From assembly GCA_047967505.1 (NCBI GenBank), contig CM106539.1: a stretch of 64,000 nucleotides of DNA, one strand, 5' to 3'. The notes under the pieces were generated by a model. The model did no database searches. It was not told where the DNA came from and saw only the letters and a program-made list of their open reading frames with translations. The DNA is from Dipteris shenzhenensis. Its lineage: Eukaryota > Polypodiophyta > Polypodiopsida > Gleicheniales. The position numbers and the translations under genes were made by a program. This document shows, one piece after another, positions 1-11,997 of this stretch; the first letter of the stretch is position 1; every line of letters starts with the position of its first letter.

Positions 1-418
1 CTCCTCTTTTCCCTCCTCTTCTCCTCTTTTCCCTCCTCTTTTCCTCTTCTTCCTCTTTTCTTCTTCCTCTTCTTTCCCTCTTCTTCCTCTTCTTTCCCTC
101 TTCTTTCCCTCTTTCCTTTCCCTCTTCTTCTCTCTTTCCCCTCTTCCAATCTCTTTTCCTTTCCCTCTTCTTCCTGTTCTCCTCTTCTTTCTCTTTTCCC
201 TCTTCTCTCCTCTTCTTTTCCTCTTCTTTCCCTCTTCTTCTCTCTTCTTTCCCTCTTTCCTTTCCCTCTTCTTCTCTCTTTCCCGTCTTCCAATCTCTTT
301 TCCTTTCCCTCTTCTTCCTCTTTTCCTCCCTCTTTTCCTCCCTCTTTTCCTTTCCCTCTTCTTCTCTCTTTCCCCTCTTCCAATCTCTTTTCCTTTCCCT
401 CTTCTTCCTCTTTTCCTT
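1..418 (+). repeat. Polypyrimidine (CTCTTTCC-type) low-complexity tract
   Basis: Almost every base is C or T, built from irregular units such as CTCTTCTTTCC and TCCAATCTCTTTTCC. The unit containing TCCAATCTC recurs at about 144, 288 and 378, so the tract is partly a higher-order tandem array of roughly 90-145 bp. It runs off the left edge. It resembles the pyrimidine-rich 5' leaders of the LINEs at 9.54 and 58.5 kb in strand composition, but no LINE coding sequence follows it, so it is left as a simple repeat. Confidence 0.9.
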
Positions 419-420
419 TG

Positions 421-450
421 CCTATGCCTATGCCTATGCCTATGCTTATG
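421..450 (+). repeat. Hexamer tandem repeat (CCTATG)n
   Basis: Five consecutive CCTATG-type hexamers, the last one altered to CTTATG, directly follow the polypyrimidine tract. This is a short microsatellite with no visible function. Confidence 0.9.
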
Positions 451-2870
451 TTTGTTTTTTGTTTTCTGTTTTCGTGTTTATGTCTATGTTAGACATGGGA
501 TCACGTCGCACGTCCGACGAGTACGGATAGCCTCGCAGGAGGAGACATCACGATCTATATGCTCCAGAGGACTTTGATTCCTCTCAGGCAACACCTGAGG
601 GGACTACCCCTGGCCGACTCCTCTCGGACCTAGCACTGTGACTAATCAAGTTAGATGTTGAACCCACTATATCATACCATTATGATTACTTATCCTAGAG
701 TTCTTTAGGAAGAAGTGCTACAAGCTTCTCTTCCATTTTGATAAGGATTATGTCTCTTGAATTTCTTTGGTCTTTTTATGTGTAAGTATTGCAAGTTGAG
801 TTGTTGCTACCGTTTTTGGGGTTTTTTGTGTGACTTGTGACAATATATCTACAACTATATGGAAGGGCATTTACAAAGCTTGAACTTCTAGTTCTCATAA
901 TTGTTGCAATCTAGATTATTGTTTTAGTTAAAAAATATGACGTTGTGATGAGTTTTTGCCACATTTTCTTCAAATGAGATTGAATTGATAAAATGAGGGC
1001 TTATGGATGTTGGAAACTATGGAATGAAGTATATGAAGCTGTTGGTAGAGATAAATTGAGAATGGGTCCACAACGTTCAAGATATGATCGAGTAAAGGTA
1101 GTTCATACAAAGTGGTTCATGAATATGAATGAATACAATATTCTAGAATTATTGAAATACTTTCAAATTATGATAATAATTTGTGCTTTTATTGGTTGAA
1201 ACTTGAACTCAATATGGACCCTATTTAGGTGCAAGATATGTCTATCTAAAGATACGGAAAACTCACTATGTAATTGAGGTTACATTAGCTCTTTGTCAAG
1301 ATAATAGTGTGGTTGCCATTACTAGGAAAAATAAGCAACAATTCACTTCCAACAATCAAGACACCTGCAATTAGGATAAGACGAAGAGTTCACAATGCTC
1401 AAATGTAAAAAGCTAAACTAGAATGGTCTTAAAATAACCTAATCAAGTTTAGGTCTATTTATGGAAATCAATTGAAAACTAACCCAATAAAAATAATAAT
1501 TTTAGCATGTGCTAAATGATGTAGCATGCTAGTGCTTAGGGGGCATGTAGGGATGATGTGGTGTACAAATACGACATGACACTATCTATGGTGGCAAGGT
1601 TGCTAAATAACATTGTAGTGCCATGTGGGATGTAGGCTGGCAAGAATGCCACATATTCAATTGGCTCTATAGCTTGATGTTGCACAAGCTTCAATGATGC
1701 TCGACTCACTATGGGGCTCTTATTCTGGCATATTTAGGTGACAATTAGAGCCACTCAAAGAAACACATGCCTTAAATATGAAAATGTCGCATGCCAATGG
1801 TCAAGACTTCAATGATTGTTGTGGCAGTCTAAGTACCCAAACAACTTGTCTTGGCACTAGGGGCATTAAATTGAGCTCTCCAAATCGGTGGACCACATGC
1901 CTTGGGGCCTTAGATATATTTTAGGAATCGATCAAAGGAACCATGGCATGATGGACTAACAATCCAAAGGGAAATAGGAAACACAATTTCTTAGGGCTAT
2001 TGACAAAGATCGCAAAGAGAAGCAATGGACTATTCATTGAGCCAATGACATGATTAATGCTAAATAGACTAAGCATTACCTTGAATTGTGGACAGAGCAA
2101 ATAATTATTAAAGCTATCATGCATTGTCAATTCTCAAACACAAATCAAAGTTATAATGTAATTAGTTGGCCAAGAAGATGACTGGCTAAAGGAGAAAGTT
2201 GCACATGAGGTTGCAGATGGACAATGAGTGGCCTTTGTGGTAACACTTTCCTCCTTCCCACAATGTATAAGAGACAAAAAACTTTAAAATTTTTCTATAT
2301 ATGAACAGAGAATAAGTTAAAATGTCTTATGGATTACATAAGGGTACATCACACGGATTGTATGGAGGGTGCCTTCAAGTTATGGCCTAGATGAAGGATC
2401 TTTATGTGCATAGGCTAACATTTATTTGGAACCAAATCTGCTTAGTATCCCTTTGTTTTGTTTATTTTTCTTGCTTTTCTTACAAAGAGACATGAATGCA
2501 TTGAGCTCAACGCTATTGGTATGGCTCATCTATAGAAGGGGTAACCTCCATCGATATTGTTATTGGCTAAAAGAGTAAGCTCCAATTTGATAGGTTATGG
2601 GAGATGAACTAATGGAATTGGTTAACATAAGGCAATAATGCTAGTGTGAGTAGATTAAAACATAGTACATGGCTTTACTCCTTTTCTCCTCCCAATTTAC
2701 CCTTCTGCTCTTCCCCTTCCACTAACTAACTGCTCTAAGGTTTTAATTTTATTTATTTTTATGCTGATTCTACCGCCTGGCCTTAAGGCAATGATAATGG
2801 TAACCTCGTTCTTTAGCTACAATGCATGCCTTTTTTTTCCCCACCTCTTGGGCAAAAGCACTTCCCTTCA
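451..2870. other. Intergenic DNA, no gene recognised
   Basis: No reading frame here has a recognisable domain. The longest + frame, 993-1199, is 68 codons of unplaceable sequence. A short + strand stretch near 1290-1340 reads vaguely like a Copia RNase H segment (CQDNSVVAI), but it is isolated and too short to call. The DNA is AT-rich and looks like old decayed repeat sequence. Confidence 0.5.
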
Positions 2871-2879
2871 TAGTTCATT

Positions 2880-3050
2880 GGGCTAAAGGGTAGTGCTCCT
2901 GCCACCGTTTGCCAAGCTGTAACTAACTTTACAATGGAGCCAATGTCGTAACTAACTTTACAAGGGCAGTGCTCATGGGGTGCTCTTGCTACCATTTGCC
3001 GGGGTGTTGTATGTCAGATTAAAAACTTGACAATGGAGCCAATTCGAGTT
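2880..3050 (+). repeat. Diverged local duplication
   Basis: Two related segments lie side by side. GTAACTAACTTTACAA occurs at about 2921 and 2949. The phrases GCTCCTGCCACCGTTTGCC and GCTCTTGCTACCATTTGCC are about 80 bp apart, and ACAATGGAGCCAAT occurs twice. It is a small, degenerate tandem duplication with no coding potential. Confidence 0.7.
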
Positions 3051-3769
3051 GGCATTTTTGACATTCGTCAAACTATCCATTCTAGCTAGATTGGTTAGCT
3101 CGTAGTGCAAACGATCCACACAGAATTGAGCCCGTCTCTGTTTCGTTTTCATGGGACAACCTATGGAGACTTAGCATCTACGATTTGAGACGAAGCGTAG
3201 TTGGCAATTATGGGCGACTGATCATGAGGAGGGAGTTGTTGAAGAAGAATTTTGTCTTTGGTGAAGTGAGTATGGCATTGGAACTGACAATATACTATAG
3301 GCGTCTTAGCTCAACACATACACAGAGACAGATTATAGTGAAAGTTTGACAGACTTGTGCATGGCCTGGCAAGCACGAGCCGTGCTAATAAGAGAGAGAG
3401 CTGGAAAACAAAGAGACAAAGAGATTAGCGCATGATCCTGTCTCGCAGCAGTTGTGAAGGAAGCTTCGAGAAATTTATTTGTTGAAGCAAGATATATTGT
3501 TGGATGGAGAGATTTGGAGAGAGATCATATATAGTTTGTAGCTGTTGTCATCTTCTTTATGCCAACAAAATAGGCAAATCTTGCGTTATTGAGAGACAAA
3601 AGACTTGGTGGAAGGAATTGCTTCTAGAAGCAAAATGTGGGGTTTATCAGTAGTAACTTACGGACATTTCGAGTTAGTGGTGGACGAGTTTACAAGATCT
3701 TTGGTGAAATTAACATATATTCGGTTGTGTTAACCAATCATAATTTCCTACACAGCAGCGAAAGTTAAA

Positions 3770-4010
3770 GAATTTTGGAAGGTCTTTCGGTGAAGATGAC
3801 AAAGCTTAAGCAGATGCGAGTGAGAGATAACTTAAAAGAGGTAGGGCATTTAGGAGTGGAAGGTGGTCTGGTGAAGATGACAGCAGCCAATGTAGGAGGC
3901 AAAGGTACATGTAGATGATGGGTAAGTGAGGGTGGAAGAAGATTTAGAGAGAGAGAGCAATGCAAGAACTAGTGGAAGGCATCTGGTGAAGATGACAAAG
4001 AAAGAGAGAA
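3770..4010 (+). repeat. Three-copy diverged repeat around GGTGAAGATGACA
   Basis: The core GGTGAAGATGACA occurs three times, near 3790, 3871 and 3985, each preceded by GGAAGG and a variable 6-9 bases. Spacings are about 80 and 115 bp. No frame is open across all three copies, so a decayed minisatellite is more likely than a repeat protein. Confidence 0.6.
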
Positions 4011-4367
4011 CCGAATTTAAGGGTGGGATTTCTATACTTTTTAACGGAACACTTATATGTGTCCGAAATAATTGGATGAGAAGAACATGTTCTCCAGAAT
4101 AGTTGGCTTTTATGGCATGATGTGCAAATAGCATGTTGCACAGCAAGCCCCCAAAGTTACCTTTTTGCAGGATAGGCTATAGTAAAGGTTCCCAGTGTGA
4201 AAGCTAAAAAGATTATATCCACCATTTTCCCCCTTTTTGGCCTGCCTTGGGGTAGGCTATAGTTACGATGATATGTTTCAGAAGAGAAAAATACGTATTT
4301 TTGAAAAATGAAATCGATTTATTTGATCAGGTCTCCCGATTTGGATATCCCCTTTTTTCTCCCCCTT

Positions 4368-4407
4368 TCTCTCTCTCTCTCTTCTTCTTCTTCTTCTTCT
4401 TCTCTCT
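4368..4407 (+). repeat. (CT)n / (CTT)n microsatellite
   Basis: Runs of CTCTCTCT followed by CTTCTTCTTCTTCTT upstream of the GH127 gene. CT-rich tracts are common in plant promoter-proximal DNA. No specific role can be assigned. Confidence 0.85.
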
Positions 4408-4775
4408 CAACTTCAGGGCATGCCCTTTTGGATGTATTCAACTTGTTTTCTAGATTTCTATTTCAAGGTACTGTGGTGATGTAGCCCCCTCCAACTCCTT
4501 CAAGCCTTATGAATGACAAATGTCATTCACCTTGTTTGTTTTTGTGTAGTGACTACATAAATGTATTAATTAGTGTACCACTCTCTCCTATTACATAATT
4601 AACCAGTCTATCAACTATGTTAATTAGTTCCACCACTCCACTTTGCCTCGCCGCCCCCCTCGCCACCTTCTCCTTGTAATGCTCCCTACCGTCGCTGCTT
4701 AGCCTGTGACCCCCCCTCCCCTCCCTCTCCTATGTCCCTCCCTTCTTTTACTCAACCCCCCCTCCTATGTGACTG

Positions 4776-4812
4776 AGAGTTAGAGAGAGAGAGAGAGAGA
4801 GAGTGAGAGTGA
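4776..4812 (+). repeat. (GA)n microsatellite
   Basis: A run of about 12 GA dinucleotides with GTGAGAGTGAG at its right end, roughly 0.8 kb upstream of the GH127 start codon. GA repeats can be bound by plant BBR/BPC proteins; whether this one matters here is unknown. Confidence 0.85.
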
Positions 4813-5616
4813 GCAAGGTGGCGGATATTTTCAAGAGGAAGCCTTCGATTAAGGTACTACATACTTACGTTAATCGTGCCTTGCAAAACTCCGAAGACTA
4901 ATTAATATCCATTTTTGGAACATCTAGTTTTCATGAAGCTCAAACTTTTCTTCCCCCAAATTATGAAGCAAACTTGTCTTCCCTTAGAATCTTGACTTTA
5001 AGCCTGAAAGTAAATATGTCGTAAAAATTGTCTTGACCACCATTTGTCACGTCATGGGTGGTCATCATAACAGACAACTACTGCGCCATCCCTGAATACT
5101 TCTCTCTTAAGTCTTAACAAGGAATTTTCTTCCCATCACGGTAGGCTCACGTGTTGCTTGTGCCCAGGGACCACAAATCATGAGCCTCTTTATTATCGTT
5201 GTAATGCTGTCTGTGGATCTTGCTGCTCTTTTCCCTTGGTGTCGTTGGCCATCATCGCATTTCGCTTCATTCCTACGATTCAGATTCGAGTGACTACCAA
5301 CCAATTTTCGAATCCACGGAACCACCAAATCGCACCCACTACAGGGTCGCTTAAATAACAATCCAGTGACTGGATTCGCTACTCCCCACTCGAATCATTG
5401 CCTCGTCTCAATGGGTTACAATTCTGTCGTCCTCCCCCGAAGCTCCGATCATAGCAGCATAGCGCCCAGCATGTATTCCTCCAATTGGGCGCTTTGAGCA
5501 ACAAGGAGGAGGAGAGGCTTCACTTCAGTTGGATTGCGCTGCACATGAATTTCCCGAATTGAGCGCTTCCGACAAGGAGGGCAATTAGCTCTACCAGCAG
5601 AGCAACAGTGCTCGTC
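4813..5616 (+). promoter_or_regulatory. Probable promoter and 5' UTR of the GH127 gene
   Basis: The 0.8 kb before the start codon has no open frame of its own. The segment AATTGGGCGCTTTGAGCAAC at 5483 followed by AAGGAGG recurs in slightly shortened form at 5557-5580, so the presumed 5' UTR carries a local direct duplication. An in-frame TGA at 5560-5562 closes the frame upstream of ATG 5617. No confident TATA box was picked; the transcription start is unknown. Confidence 0.45.
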
Positions 5617-6130
5617 ATGGCAAAGCTAGCTGCACTCATTCTTCCCAGCTCCTGCTTTTTCCTCCCTTTCGTGTTCCTATTTATCACATTCATGCAAAAG
5701 GGCCTTTGCAAGGAATGTACCAACATCCCCACTCCCCTATCTTCCCACACGTTCAGATACGCTTTACTGTCCTCTGCTAATCCCAAAGCGTTCCTGAATT
5801 CAACGGGGAGAGAGATTCAAAATACAGTAGCTTCACATTTGGCGCAGGCTACCGGAATCAACTATTCCTTTCCACAAGACATACCACATGCAGTTCGAAA
5901 AGCTTTGGAATCCATTGACCCAATTTTGCAAGAAGTGTCCTTGCATGATGTGACTCTCTCCTCGATATCTCTTCAAGGAAAAGCACAACAAACGAATTTG
6001 GAATACCTGCTAATACTGGATGTAGGCAACCTTGTTTACAGCTTTCGAAACACAGCCAACCTCTCGACTCCTGGTTCTCCTTACGGAGGATGGGAATCTC
6101 CTGATTCTGAGCTTCGGGGACACTTTGTTG
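5617..6130 (+). CDS. GH127 exon 1: signal peptide and N-terminus
   Basis: Encodes residues 1-171 plus the first base of codon 172. The frame opens upstream at a GTG at 5608, but the first ATG is at 5617 and gives a typical secretory leader: a Lys near the start, a hydrophobic core of about 24 residues, and a likely cleavage after GLC. The mature protein would then begin KECTNIP, a start typical of the plant family. Family blocks visible in order are SSHTFRY, EVSLHDVTL, AQQTNLEYLL, LSTPGSPYGGWE and PDSELRGHFVG. The exon ends GTTG followed by the donor GTACGT at 6131, splitting a Gly codon that is completed in exon 2. Confidence 0.95.
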
Positions 6131-6649
6131 GTACGTATTGCTTACGTGACGCGAAACGAGATAGTTGGAAAACCAGAAATACATATCTTTTCTTGCCCCA
6201 TCCGTGCTCCTGCGAGGCAATAACGTGTGCATTTGGATAAGGTCGTTCCAATTTGGCTGGATCTGTCTGCTTTCTTCACAAAATGCACTGTACGAAATGG
6301 AACTTGTCTTTGACTTTTTACATCACAACTTCTCTCTCAACCAAACATTGGAAAGAAAACTATAGTAGGAGTATGTGTACGGCCCACAAGCTAATGACCT
6401 TACCGTATTAAAAGGATCTATGGGACTGGTGACCACTATTAACTAGTAGTGGTCCTTTTACATCCAGCGAAATGAAATCTTTACAAAGCTTGCTATGTGG
6501 TGTATTTGCTTAGCTAATTTGTGTGGTAGCCGAGGACTTGGTGTTCCACAAGACTTCCTTTATATTGTTTTGAACAGGGTTTTTAGGTTGCCACTGTTGT
6601 CACTATATTTTTCTTTGATGTGTCCTTAGGCTTGACACTGTAGGAGCAC
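6131..6649 (+). other. Intron 1, 5' part: no feature seen
   Basis: Between the exon 1 donor and the first recognisable LINE sequence there is about 0.5 kb of non-coding DNA. No repeat or domain was recognised. Intron 1 as a whole spans 6131-17976. Confidence 0.6.
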
Positions 6650-9535
6650 GTGCTGCTCATTTTCTACCTTCACAAAGCCAGAGTCGCCATTTGGGGGTAT
6701 CCTGCTTTGGGATGCTGGGAGGATCGATGTGCGACTCCTTCCCCAATCGGCCCACAACTCTGATCGTCTGCCAATGAATCCCATTCAGCCTCCCATCCAT
6801 CTCTGGTCTCTCTCAATGAGTGCTTGAAGTAGGCCTCCAGGCCCTACACGGCAGAAACCAGGCTGCGTGCTGCCTCACTGAATCATCATCCTCAAGGGGA
6901 CCCCAGTTTGAGAAAACTGACCCAACCATTTGCTGTCCATCCACATGTGGAGTCCCTCCCACCAAGACTGCGGGATTGCTAGGTCAATCTCCCTCATCTG
7001 CTGCCCTGCCCCTCGCATATGCATTATGTCTCGAAGCCTCGCCTCTGCCTCCATGGGTAATCTGCTCCATCTGCCAAAGGAGCAAGCTGGGCCACTGTCC
7101 CATTGTGCCCATCCAATGTGAGTCAGCTGCCTGAGCATACGTCCATCCTGATCCCTGAACTCCGGGTGCCAAATGAGGGGTTGATGCTCGAACTTCTCTC
7201 TGCAACGGGACTGAGCACGGATGAGGCCCCCTGTTAATCTTTGCCAAACCCTACGGATCTTTTTAGAGGCCCCCCCTTACAAGGAAGGGGGGCCTCTAAA
7301 AAGATCCATCTATGTGAATGTTGCCACTGCCCCCCAGGGCGTGGGCTGTCTAATGCACCCTCTGTGAAAACACCAGCAGGAGGAAATGTACCAGTCCGTG
7401 GCAAGAAGCACTCGGTTTGCCACTAAGGCACAGCCTGCTAGGGAGAGTTTGTCTGAGCTCCAGTAGAGAAGCTTGTGCCAGACACGCTCGAGGACCGGAG
7501 CGATCTGTTGCTCTGCTGTAATATCAATAGCCACGTGGCATCCAATGTATCTCGCTGTCTGGCCCCGCGGTATCCTGCGGAAGCCAAAGGCACTCCCCCA
7601 CTCTCGAATCTCCTGTGTTTCCTCAAAGTATGAGAAGAAACCGATGGATTTTGTCCTATGCACCTGAGGCCTCGGAGTAGATAGCCAGGGCTCATTTGAC
7701 TCTCTACAAGCTCGTTGTGGTGCCCTCTACGTACATCTGCAAACTTTGAGTCTAGTAGCCCCTCTTGTCTGATTGGGAGCCTCAACCCTGTGAGGCCTGC
7801 CACCTCCGATCGCAAGTACTAGCCCAATGCCTTCGCCACAAAAAGGAAAAGAAAGGGAGCTAGGGGACAGCCCTGACGGACCGAGCGAGACAGAGGAAAG
7901 GCCTCGCCCGTGTGTCCACCGACAAGCATCTGACTAGAGCTCCCCGCATAAAGCATAGAGGCTCCTCTAATCCATCAATCTGAGAAACCCAACCTCTGCA
8001 TAGTACCCTCCAAGAAAGACCACTCCACCCTATCGTAAGCCTTCACAAAATCCAAGAGAAGGATAGCCAAAGGCTATGACTCCTCCCTAGCCCAATCCAC
8101 TGCCTCCCAGAAAGTGAAAATGTTGTCCATGATGCTGTGCTCCTGAACAAAGCCGGTCTGCATGTCATGGATGATGTCAGTGAGATGAGGCCGCAACCGC
8201 AAGGTCAAGACCTTAGCGAGGATCTTGTTTGCGGTGTCAAGCAAGGTGATCGGTCTCCACTGCTGAATGTCTGACCTATCTCCCCCTTTCGGGATCAAAC
8301 AAATCCAACCCCTGCCCAGGGACAGAGGAAGGGAGCCCGTGTCAAAGATCTCCCGGTGGCAGGCTAAGCCAAAAGGGGTGGAAATAATCTACCAGAAGTA
8401 CCGAAAGAAGGCCGGAGTCAAGCCATTTTCACTAGGACACTCCTGGGTCAAGAGGGCCTTGAGGGCTTCCCAGAGCTCCTCATCCGTGAAAGGCTCCTCC
8501 AGACTCCTGCACAACTCCCACAAGACTACCGTCAGAACGTGGTCCCAAACTAGCTCACGGGCCACAAGGCAAGCTGGAGTCACTCTCTCCGCCTGAAAGG
8601 GCTGGCTGTAGAAAACTATGGTTAGCTCTAGAATCTCCTGTGGATTGGTGTGCATAATGCCCTACGGATTCCGTAAATGCTTAAGTGTGTTTCTGCCATA
8701 CGGAATGCTTAAGTGTGTTTCTGCCAATCGAGGCCCAGTGGTATGAGGGAACTGCTTTGTCATCCTGCCCCCCTGTTGTACCCAATGGGCCTGGGTGGAG
8801 TGGTAGGAGGAGAAAGCCCGCCGAACCTTCGAGTCCTGGGGCTCAAGGCGCAAATGGTCTCATATCCGTGACTAAGCCATTGGGATCCTAGGTCCTGCTC
8901 CTTGAGCCTCTCTATGGAGGCGAGGTCTCGACGCAGTGCATGCCCGCGCTTCTGAAGAGCCCTCCTCCGTCCAAGGGCATGAGGCTGCAACTCCTCACTG
9001 CTCCTCTCAATCGCATCTGCCACCCACGAAGTGCTGCCAAATCTTTGCCATGACCTGTTGAACCTCCTCATCCTACAAGAGATCCACTGGAATGCGGACC
9101 CCCTTTTGGGGAAGACCACAACGGGGCTGATCTAGGTAGAGTACTGCTGGAGGGTGGTTTGACATCGTGATGTGTGCTAGAATCCATGTAGAGCCGCCTC
9201 TGTGGAATGCCCAGTCCCCAACATAGAACTCTCAAGCAGTCCATCATGTCTCCTTTGGCCGAATGATGAGAAGAGGAGACTGCCAGGTATCTTGCTGAAC
9301 TCTAGCTCTCACCACGGGTCTCTGGCACCACTGATCGTAAAGTTGAATTGCTCCCACGTGCTCCGCTTTGCTGCTGGCATCTCGGAAAAGGAGGCACCAC
9401 TTTGCTTGTCCTCCCCAAACTCCAGGTTGTTGAATTCTCCTCCAACGATCCAGGAGTCAACATCTGGCAGACACACCGAGGATCGCTGCTTCTAGAAGCT
9501 TGCCAAGCAACAACACAAGGATCAGCTCCTGCGAA
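6650..9535 (-). mobile_element. LINE A: decayed L1-type non-LTR retrotransposon, antisense
   Basis: On the minus strand, ORF2 pieces appear in the expected order. An endonuclease fragment with SWIVGGEFNNLE lies near 9450. The RT entry block with EEPFTDEELWEALKA lies near 8480, then IPKGG...QWRPITLLDTANKILAK at 8298-8200, then IHDMQTGFVQEHSIMDNIFTF near 8150-8110, then the thumb/connection region at 7815-7310, and a pre-zinc-finger segment at 7138-6875. Frames shift repeatedly and stops are many, so it is a dead copy. It is closest to the LINEs at 9.54-16.31 and 52.4-59.1 kb. The left (3') end is approximate and no poly(A) was recognised. The right end stops inside the endonuclease domain, exactly where LINE B begins. 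Confidence 0.85.
7255..7307. repeat. 21-bp perfect inverted repeat with 11-nt loop
   Basis: Positions 7255-7275 are the exact reverse complement of 7287-7307, and the 11-base loop itself contains a CTT/AAG pair. It lies inside the LINE A region linking RT to the zinc finger, where the relative at 53.9-54.0 kb has no such hairpin. It is therefore a local snap-back duplication in LINE A rather than a transposon end. Confidence 0.95.
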
Positions 9536-9537
9536 TG

Positions 9538-10075
9538 CCCCCCCCCCCCCCCCCCGCTTGCGTCTACCTCCCTCGCGCTGCACGGCCCCCTCCCCCCTTC
9601 CCCTCCTCCCTCTCCGCCGCCTCTCTGCTCGCAGCCGCCACACCTCCCTCCGTCCCCCTCTCCTCCTTCTCCGCCCCCCCTCTCCTTCCTTTTCTGCCCC
9701 TCCATCCTTCCTCGCCTCCCCCCCCTCGCGTTGCGCCACCACCCCCCGCCCCCTTTCCTCCCCCTCCCCCACCTTTGCGCCACGCTGCCACCCCCCCCCC
9801 CCTCGTCCCCTCCCTCCTCTCCTCCTTGCTTCCCCGCCCTCCCTCACACCGTGCTGCCACACCCTCGCCTCTCCTCCCTCCCCTTCCCCGTCCTACGCCA
9901 CGCTGCCCCCCCCCCCTCCCTCCTCCTTTCCTCCCCTCCCTCGCCATTCTCTCCCCACTCTACCGCCTCTCCTCCCCCCACTTCCTCGTACATCTCCATC
10001 CCTCCCTCTTTCCTCCCCCGCCTCTGCCCCATTCCTCCCTCCCTCGCCTCTGCCACTTCCTTTCCCCTGCCTTTT
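9538..10075 (+). promoter_or_regulatory. Pyrimidine-only 5' leader of LINE B
   Basis: About 540 bp of nearly pure C/T sequence begins with a run of 18 C and continues as CCTCC, CCCTCC and CGCC words. It ends just before the ORF1 start at 10103. The antisense relative at 52.4-59.1 kb has an equivalent purine-rich stretch on the + strand at 58490-59000, so this is a family 5' leader, presumably carrying the internal promoter. The Pro/Ser/Leu-rich frames across it are composition artefacts. Confidence 0.75.
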
Positions 10076-10102
10076 GGAGCTTTCGCAATTTGTCAGTGCG
10101 GT

Positions 10103-11997
10103 ATGGCGGCCGTAAGTCCGGAACCGGTGGCCCAGACGCGGACCCCCCCCTCCTTCAGCCTACCACATAACACTGACAGAGCACTTGGTGAGGCAGGCCG
10201 CCACTGACTTTTCCCAGACGTCTATTTATGGGAGAGTCATTGGCTACGCCCCTTCACGAGCAGACATCAGGGACTGGTTGCAGTCCACCCTTTACCTTGA
10301 GGACAGCCACATTGAGGAGGTCGCACTCATGGGACGTGGTATCTTCTGGCTCAAGCTCTCCTCAGCACAGGCTGCGAGCGATATGGTCGGACGCGGTCCC
10401 CTACCTCCGTGGGTGGGAAGATCATCTTTATGGTCCCATGGTATAGGGGTTTCAGTGTAGCGGACTTCGATGCCCGCTTTCGCATTCCCCGCCATCCAGT
10501 TACCCTCATCTTCCCAGGCCTCGCAACAGAGCTTCGCCCGATCATCAAGGACTTGGGGGCGCACTTTGGCTGGCTCATGCAGGACACCTTCGTTGATGCG
10601 GCGGTAGCTCAAGGGGTGCCACGTGTCAAAGTGGCAGTCCTAGATCCGCAAAGTATCCCCTCGGAGTTCGAGATTGAGACGGACACAGGTGTGGTGATAC
10701 AACGCATTATGGTCATTGGTCGCCGAGATCAGTGTCTGAGATGCCACGGCTTCGGGCACCCCAGGCGCGCTCTTGCCCTCGCTTCACGAGGACAGAACCT
10801 CAGATGGCCCCCATCCAGGCAACTCAGGATCCCCCCCGCCAGGCATCGACACCCCCTCCCGAAGGGGAAGGCTGGACTGAGGTCAAAAGGAAATGGAAAG
10901 GAAACAAAACAGTAACAAAAAAGCCCCCCCCCCCCTCCAGCAAGAGACCCCTGTGGTCACCAGTCAGCAGCAGCCCGATAAGGGGAAGGAGAAAGGGAAG
11001 GAGAAGGTCAGCCAGCCTCCCCCTCATCGTTCACCCCACTCCCCACCCCTCCTCCCCCCTCCTCCTCGGTTCCCCTACCTCCCCCCCCTACGGGACCCCC
11101 CCCGGCACCTTTGGTTTCAGCCCCCCCTCTCCCTCGAGCATGATCCCGCGGGAACCCCCCCATCCGCCTGTGCCGCCTGCGGCCCCGAAGCCAGCACAGA
11201 CCTCCTCCGCGCCTACCCCCCCTGGCCCGGTGGAGGGGAGAGGCCCTTCCCCGCAGATGGCTAGCACCACTCCAACTCTTTCGACAGCCAACACCCCTCT
11301 TTCTAGTTCTAACTCCTCATCTTTGTCCCCCCACCCAAGGGCAGCTCCTAGAGCTCTACCTTTGGAGTTTTACCGAGCAGGACCTTGGGATTACTTGGAT
11401 GCAGCTGGTATTGGCTCCTTCCCTGCATGCCTAGACATCAGCATCTTCTTCCTCCGAGGGTAAGGTCTCCGTCCTTGCCCCCCATGATGGTCCTAGCTAT
11501 TCCTTCACTATCACCAATGACGGGAATGAGCAATGGACGAATGAAAATGTTTGGGAGACGATTCGTGATCAGTCCCAGGAGCAGGTACAGGACTGGATCG
11601 GTACCCTAGCAGCGGAGCTTCTTCAGCAGCAGTGGAAGGAGGGTGACGTTCGTCTGAGATGGCGCCACAGCGCCAAACGATTCCGCCTTTTAGTCATCAT
11701 TCGACCGCCTCTGGAGTGGATCTACGCGGAAGGGCTCCGCCCTTGGAGGACCTCAGAGGTAGCGGGCTTCTACAGTATTTCCCTAGTGGAGGCTTCGAGT
11801 TGGTTAGAGAGAGCTTACCACCATGGGATGAAGGGCCTTCCCCTCTGCTGAAGGTTTTAGAGGATGGGTCCGATGATCCGGCCTCTCCTTCGAAACCTTC
11901 ACAAAAGCGCCTTTGTCTGCACACTGGACATCCTCCGACCACCTCGACATCGACCGCAAGCAGACAGCTGTTTGTGGCCCATCTCTCCTCTTCATGA
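10103..11997 (+). pseudogene. LINE B ORF1 (DUF4283-like + CCHC knuckle), frameshifted
   Basis: ORF1 products of plant L1 elements are RNA-binding proteins. A start at 10103 fits the frame entering from the leader. The conserved text then moves to the frame at 10185 (GRVIGYAPSRADIRDW), then at about 10409 to another frame with VPWYRGFSVADFDARF and HPVTLIFPGL. The zinc knuckle CLRCHGFGHPRR loses its last Cys to a frameshift near 10765; the Cys is found in the neighbouring frame as SCPRF. The C-terminal half is Pro/Ser-rich and ends in a TGA at 11995-11997 that overlaps the ORF2 ATG. Confidence 0.8.

Noticed and set aside
993-1199. 68-codon + frame as a small gene
   Set aside because: No domain, no supporting context, ordinary length for AT-rich DNA.
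1290-1340. Copia RNase H fragment
   Set aside because: Only about ten residues of loose similarity and no other Copia domain nearby.
5858-6232. 124-codon minus frame opposite exon 1
   Set aside because: Shadow of the GH127 coding strand.
5608-6240. A single-exon 210-codon gene from GTG 5608 to 6240
   Set aside because: The first ATG is at 5617, and family similarity stops exactly at the GTACGT donor (6131); the last 36 codons are intron.
9348-10207. Three overlapping + frames of 211-255 codons rich in Pro, Ser and Leu, and long Gly/Arg-rich minus frames
   Set aside because: They are produced by the C/T-only leader of LINE B, open in several frames on both strands, with no domain text.
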